From the NCBI RefSeq assembly GCF_001945365.1, contig NZ_MSTQ01000001.1, positions 1 to 64,000 of the forward strand: a DNA stretch of 64,000 nucleotides, given 5' to 3'. The notes below the pieces were generated by a model. That model made no database searches and had not been told where the DNA came from. It saw nothing but the letters and a program-made list of their open reading frames with translations. The number at the start of each line of letters is the position of its first letter. The first letter of the stretch is position 1. The translations under genes were made by a program, and so were the position numbers. Source of the stretch: Pseudomonas reinekei (GTDB taxonomy: Bacteria; Pseudomonadota; Gammaproteobacteria; Pseudomonadales; Pseudomonadaceae). Shown piece after piece: positions 60,127 through 64,000 of this stretch.

Positions 60127-60885
60127 TCATAACTGAACGTGTTTCAGCCTGGCATTCACACCATTGGCCAAGTCGGCTAGAGCGTCGCTGGCCCTGCAGG
60201 TCTGAAAGGAACGCACCGCTGATTGTGCGGATAAGTCGCGGATGCGTACCAAATTGCTGTCCACCTCATGCGCCACTTGCACCTGTTCTTCATAAGCGCT
60301 GGCAATCACGGTGTTGCGCTCGTCAATGGCCATCACCGAACTTGCGACCAAGGCTGTAACTGCTGAGCATCAACGCGCTCATTTCGTGGGTGGCCGAGGA
60401 CAGCTGGTTGGCGGGATCACCCGCATGAATCAGGGTGCCGCGAAGGATTTTCCGCATGCGCTCCATGGATTTCAGCAACAGGGCCGCCCGTCGCTGCCGG
60501 TGATGTGGATACGAGAAGGGCGCAGGTCACCGCCGGCGACCGTTTCCGATGCAGTCAGTGTCTGGCTGATGGGCAGGCCAAACTCAGGGTCAATCGCAAG
60601 GCCAGCAACAGAGTGGTCCGTTTGGCATTCAGGTAAAACTGCGTGGCTTCGGTGCTGGACTTGATTTTCGACGCGTCGTGAAGTTGTTCAAGCTTTTCCA
60701 GTTGATCGATCATGGTCCGAGCGACCTTGTCCATGTCGGCCCACGCCAACTGAAGACCTGCATCGCCTCGGCCGTTTTTGATCAGTTCATGAATCACATC
60801 CGCCTGGCTGACGCAGCGTTGGTAAGTGATTTTGAATCCCTCGATCAGCGCCCGTTCCTCCGGCTAGGTCACCAGCAGTAGGTTG
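60127..60885 (-). pseudogene. Methyl-accepting chemotaxis protein, decayed
   Basis: Two separated minus-strand pieces remain. 60555-60797 has WADMDKVARTMIDQLEKLEQ, then a start of a membrane helix (TTLLLALRLTLSLA), as in the end of a four-helix ligand-binding domain. 60127-60351 has EEQVQVAHEVDSNLVRIRDL and ends LADLANGVNARLKHVQL, the normal C-terminus of a chemoreceptor. Most of the HAMP and signalling hairpin between them is lost and frames are broken. Confidence 0.65.
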
Positions 60886-60900
60886 TTTCCAGGGCTTTGT

Positions 60901-60961
60901 TCCGCGAGCAAGCTAGCTCCTGCAGGTTTTATTTTAGCAGGAGCGAGCCGGCTGGCGATGG
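60901..60961. repeat. REP-like palindrome
   Basis: TCCGCGAGCAAGCTAGCTCCTGCA and, after an AT-rich turn, AGCAGGAGCGAGCCGGCTGGCGATGGA form imperfect inverted arms of the GCGAGC...CTCCTGCA type widespread in fluorescent pseudomonads. It lies between the chemoreceptor relic and the YcaC-like gene and could also end the latter's transcript. Confidence 0.7.
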
Positions 60962-61000
60962 ACTCTAGCGGATGATAGGCCAAACGGTGGCGCCGTTCGC

Positions 61001-61618
61001 TTAGCCTTTGGCCGCCATGAAACTACCCAGCAGGTTGCCATAGAATGGCAGGTGTAAGCCCATGATCTGGGCCAGTGTTTCGCCGGTGACGTTACGCCAG
61101 TCCGCTTGCAACTCGGCGGCTACTGCGACCCATGTCATCGGAACGACACCTGCCTGGACCATGCGGGCGAGGGCGACTTCCTGCACCAGCTTGTTCCAGG
61201 TACCCGATGCATCAATCACCGCGTACACGTCATAACCGGCCTTGATCGCCGACAACGCGACGAAGGTGACGCAGACTTCGGTGGAAACGCCCGCCACGAT
61301 CAGTTTCTTGCGGCCGGTTTTCTCGATAGCCTCGACAAAGGCCGGGTTACCCCACGCATTGATTTCACCCGGGCGGTGAATGATTGGAGCATCGGGCAGC
61401 GTCTGGGTGATGATTGGCAGCACCGGACCGTTGGGGCCATCTGCGGCGCTGGTGGTGATGATTGCGGGCAGGTTGAAGGCCTTGGTCAGCTTTGCCAAGG
61501 CGGCCACCGCAGTCATGTATTCGGGCAGGCTTTGGTCCTGCACGCCGTTGGACAGGCCGGTCTGGTGATCGACAAACACGACGGCGGCGTTGTCAGCTGA
61601 CAGACGATCGTAGCTCAT
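61001..61618 (-). CDS. YcaC-like isochorismatase-family hydrolase
   Basis: A 205-aa cysteine hydrolase of the YcaC group. Asp is in VVFVDHQTGLSN and Cys in AGVSTEVCVTFVALSAIKAG; the Lys position lies in the LPDAPIIHRPGEINAW region, where YcaC proteins differ from nicotinamidases. The physiological substrate of YcaC is unknown. It is downstream of the pirin gene on the same strand (104 bp apart) and may be co-transcribed under the LysR at 62687. Confidence 0.85.
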   Translation of the reverse strand: MSYDRLSADNAAVVFVDHQTGLSNGVQDQSLPEYMTAVAALAKLTKAFNLPAIITTSAADGPNGPVLPIITQTLPDAPIIHRPGEINAWGNPAFVEAIEKTGRKKLIVAGVSTEVCVTFVALSAIKAGYDVYAVIDASGTWNKLVQEVALARMVQAGVVPMTWVAVAAELQADWRNVTGETLAQIMGLHLPFYGNLLGSFMAAKG

Positions 61619-61722
61619 TGGGTTTCTCCTGGGTTTTCAGTCGGCTTGCAGCCGGTGATGCGGCCATGGAATCCATGGCCGTTGCGACGATTCGTGGATC
61701 GCCGGGATGATTTCAGTGAGGT

Positions 61723-62571
61723 TCAGAGGGGAGGCAGTTTGCCCATCTTTCCTTCCACGTAGCGGGAGTAGGCGGCCTGGAGTCCGGCCTGATCGTTCAT
61801 GATGAATGGGCCGTACACCGCCACCGGCTCTTGTGGGTCGAAGCCGGAAAGAATCAGCACATGGGCGTCTTGGTCAGGGACAAGGTGTACATCTTCCGGC
61901 TGCGACAGACTTCGGGCGGCAATCGCTTGATGTGCCGTTAATGATCGTTGTTCGCTAAAGGCGCTAAGAGTGAGAGCACCCGACAGCACGTAGATCAGGA
62001 CGTTTTGCCCGTTGGGTACCGAGTAGGTGAAGCTGGCGCTTAGGGTCACATCCAAGAAAGTAAACGGCTCAACCGGCGCGATGGGCCCTTCGATTTCATT
62101 GAAGCACCCCGTCAAAATCCGTACCCGCGCTCCTTGCCCGGTGACCACGGTCGGAACCTGGTCTGCGGATGCATGGATCACGCGCGGCGGCAGATTTTTG
62201 TGCGACCGGGACAGGTTGACGAACAGTTGCAGTCCGTGTACTTCCTCGCCGTTGACGGCAGGGTGCTCATCGTGGACCACGCCGTGGGCAGCTTGGGTCC
62301 AGACCATGGCGCCGGGCTCGATGACCAAGTCGTGGCCAAGGGAGTCTCGGTTTCGCAGGCCGCCAGTGGAGTCTTCGAAGAGATATGACACGGCGGAAAA
62401 ACCGGCATGGGGGTGCGGTGCAAAGGTCGGGCCGCTCGCACGGAAATGATCAAATCCCATGATTGGGGCGCTGAACCCCGTCAGTGCGTCCAAATCAAGG
62501 CGATGTGCGGAAAATTGAGCACCCAGTTCAGCCTTTTTGGCTTCAGCTATTGGGGAAAACTTGATCGACAT
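61723..62571 (-). CDS. Pirin-family bicupin protein
   Basis: A 282-aa double cupin. The N-terminal metal-binding pattern is PHPHAGFSAVSYLFE, then WTQAAHGVVHDEHP and GLQLFVNLSR; the second cupin is less conserved. Bacterial pirins act as quercetinase-like dioxygenases or as redox-linked regulators. AAGGA lies eight bases before ATG 62571. It is divergent from a LysR gene with 115 bp between. Confidence 0.86.
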   Translation of the reverse strand: MSIKFSPIAEAKKAELGAQFSAHRLDLDALTGFSAPIMGFDHFRASGPTFAPHPHAGFSAVSYLFEDSTGGLRNRDSLGHDLVIEPGAMVWTQAAHGVVHDEHPAVNGEEVHGLQLFVNLSRSHKNLPPRVIHASADQVPTVVTGQGARVRILTGCFNEIEGPIAPVEPFTFLDVTLSASFTYSVPNGQNVLIYVLSGALTLSAFSEQRSLTAHQAIAARSLSQPEDVHLVPDQDAHVLILSGFDPQEPVAVYGPFIMNDQAGLQAAYSRYVEGKMGKLPPL

Positions 62572-62686
62572 CTTTGTCATCCTTCGCACGTATTTATAGC
62601 GCTGTTTTCATGCGATGAACTGTAAACTAGGCATTAATCATCGATAAGATGGTCAAATCACCCAAGACTGTTGCAGGGCAGCACCA

Positions 62687-63613
62687 ATGATTGATGACCT
62701 CAATGACCTTCAATACTTCGTCCTCGTGGTGCGCCATAAAGGCTTTACCGCTGCCTCAAAAATCTCGGGTGTTGAAAAAACGCGTTTAAGCCGCAGGGTG
62801 GCTATCCTCGAGTCGCGTCTGGGTGTACGCCTGCTAAACAGAACTACCCGTCAAATTGCCTTGACTGAGGCAGGCTCGCACTTTTATGCGCAATGCCTGA
62901 CCGTGGTCGAAGGGGCCAATACGGCGTTCGACAGCATTGCCAACCTGCAAATCGAGCCGGCGGGTATGGTCCGGCTCAGTTGCCCGCAAGTGATGGCGGA
63001 GACGTATTTGTCGCCGATTCTGCCGGGCTATCTGTTGATGCATCCCAAGGTACGCCTGGAACTCAATGCAACGGATCGCGAGGTCAACTTGATCGAGGAG
63101 GGCTTCGACCTCGCGCTCAGGGCCCGCCCGCAAATCGAAGATTCGGCCGGACTGGTTGCGCGAAAACTCGGCGTGGCTCGGCGTGTGCTGGTGGCCAGCC
63201 CTGCATTTATCGCACGTTGTGGCCAGTTGGAGTCGCCAGAAGATCTCAAGCAAGTAGACACACTTTGCCGTCCGGGAGACGTTCAGGATGGTAAGGGGAG
63301 ATGGTTGCTGGAAAATGGGGGAAGCAGTTGTCTGGCTGCTCACACGCCGCGGTTATTATCGGATGACTTGAGGATGCAACTTGAGGCGTCGATTCATGGT
63401 CTCGGTGTAGCGCTCCTTCCAGAACCCATCGCTTCATCAGCTGTTGCACGCAATCAAGTGGAGTTGGTACTTCGTGGCTGGACAGGTGCGGAACATATTA
63501 TTCACTTGTTGTTTCCAAAGCCGAAGGGAATGCTGCCATCGGTAAGGAGCTTGATTGACTACCTTTCCATCCATTTGCCCGCGAGCATTCAAGAACACAG
63601 CGTCGTTATCTGA
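62687..63613 (+). CDS. LysR-family regulator divergent from pirin gene
   Basis: A 308-aa LysR protein. The helix-turn-helix is KGFTAASKISGVEKTRLSRR and the effector domain is normal (VRLSCPQVMAETYLSPILPG). Its divergence from pirin/ycaC points to control of these genes. Proteins of this kind in pseudomonads often regulate pirin in response to oxidants or quinones. Confidence 0.85.
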   Translation: MIDDLNDLQYFVLVVRHKGFTAASKISGVEKTRLSRRVAILESRLGVRLLNRTTRQIALTEAGSHFYAQCLTVVEGANTAFDSIANLQIEPAGMVRLSCPQVMAETYLSPILPGYLLMHPKVRLELNATDREVNLIEEGFDLALRARPQIEDSAGLVARKLGVARRVLVASPAFIARCGQLESPEDLKQVDTLCRPGDVQDGKGRWLLENGGSSCLAAHTPRLLSDDLRMQLEASIHGLGVALLPEPIASSAVARNQVELVLRGWTGAEHIIHLLFPKPKGMLPSVRSLIDYLSIHLPASIQEHSVVI

Positions 63614-63639
63614 GTTGAATATTATTCAATGACCAACGT

Positions 63640-63987
63640 TCAGGTCATTGAAGATGAACGCCTGGACTCTTTTAGTCTTGGGTTATCTCCACGTCCTGCT
63701 GCGATCACGCTGACACGAACGCGATGGGGTGTCAGCGACTGGGTCAAGGCTCGGCTCATGCGGATCAGGCTACTGTTGGGCCGCAGACATGGATTGGGTT
63801 CGCTTATGGCGCTCGGTGGCGGCTCAATGGTCACAATACTGCCGCCATGTTCGCTATTCATCATGTGTAAATTGGTGCAGTGGACGATGTGATCGTTCAG
63901 TGGAGTGTATTCGTGTTCGCCGCTGTTGTTGATCAGTACATCGACGTTGCCCAAGCACTCTTGAATCGTTGCCAGCGCTGCCTCCAC
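63640..63987 (-). pseudogene. Short-chain dehydrogenase relic at window edge
   Basis: The minus strand reads IQECLGNVDVLINNSGEHEY, an SDR NNxG segment, then, after a large in-frame loss, GGSIVTIEPP and MSRALTQSLTPHRVRVSVIA, matching the Ser and Tyr-Lys regions but without the YxxxK motif. The open frame continues out of the window at 64000. The catalytic residues are gone, so this is probably a decayed YghA-type SDR. Confidence 0.55.
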
Positions 63988-64000
63988 ACTGACACGGCAT

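Overview
The window looks like an accessory-rich chromosomal stretch of a Pseudomonas of the fluorescens group. The evidence is the GC-rich backbone, an OprD-type porin, IclR/LysR-controlled catabolic clusters, CynR/CynS/CynT proteins, a complete Nit1C-type nitrilase cluster and REP-like palindromes of the CTCCTACA type. No rRNA, tRNA or CRISPR array was seen. Assignments rest on reading the translations and motifs by eye; no database search was possible.

Layout. 1-600: two IS3-family relics. 1013-12404: a CoA-dependent catabolic cluster with an IclR regulator, an enoyl-CoA hydratase, an ADP-forming acyl-CoA synthetase, an ABC importer, an OprD porin, a FadJ-like bifunctional enzyme and an MFS carrier. 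Two copies of a TTCCA-N5-TGGAA operator sit at the same distance from two promoters here. 12641-22650: a Nit1C cluster (nitB-nitH, minus strand, convergent with its left neighbour) and a divergent sigma54 activator. Two paralogous secreted alpha/beta-hydrolase-like proteins flank it, pointing inward, and both have Ala where the catalytic Ser should be. A canonical -24/-12 promoter and four 14-bp dyads lie between nitB and the activator. The nitrilase gene itself carries a one-base frameshift. 21763-28196: a seven-gene minus-strand catabolic operon (DctA-type carrier, carboxymuconolactone-decarboxylase-like protein, SDR, LigI-like lactonase, SMP-30 lactonase, periplasmic binding protein, hydrolase-like protein) with a divergent LysR.

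29.4-40.3 kb is a mobile-element graveyard. It holds a porin tail, an aldehyde dehydrogenase that has lost its N-terminus, an AT-rich Tn7/Tn5053-like transposition module (TnsA-like, TniA, TniB, TniQ), a Tn4651-type resolution module with intact tnpS and decayed tnpT, and a broken KAP-type P-loop NTPase.

40.6-57.7 kb is a dense block for electrophile, reactive-chlorine and cyanate stress. It contains an AraC regulator with a divergent AhpD-like protein, RclC with a DUF2790 protein, glutathione reductase, CynR, a GST, two overlapping LysR genes, a DJ-1-like protein, a cysteine hydrolase, a PNPOx/FNR/ferredoxin fusion, a cynS-DUF2790-cynT-glutaredoxin operon, and a LysR/aldehyde dehydrogenase pair. 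A shared motif upstream of cynR and cynS links these two genes across about 9 kb. 58.2-64.0 kb: an AT-rich MFS gene, a chemoreceptor relic, a YcaC-like hydrolase and a pirin with a divergent LysR, and a decayed SDR at the window edge.

A recurring theme is one-carbon nitrogen compounds: cyanide/nitrile (Nit1C) and cyanate (cynRST) functions occur in one window together with thiol and chlorine stress defence.
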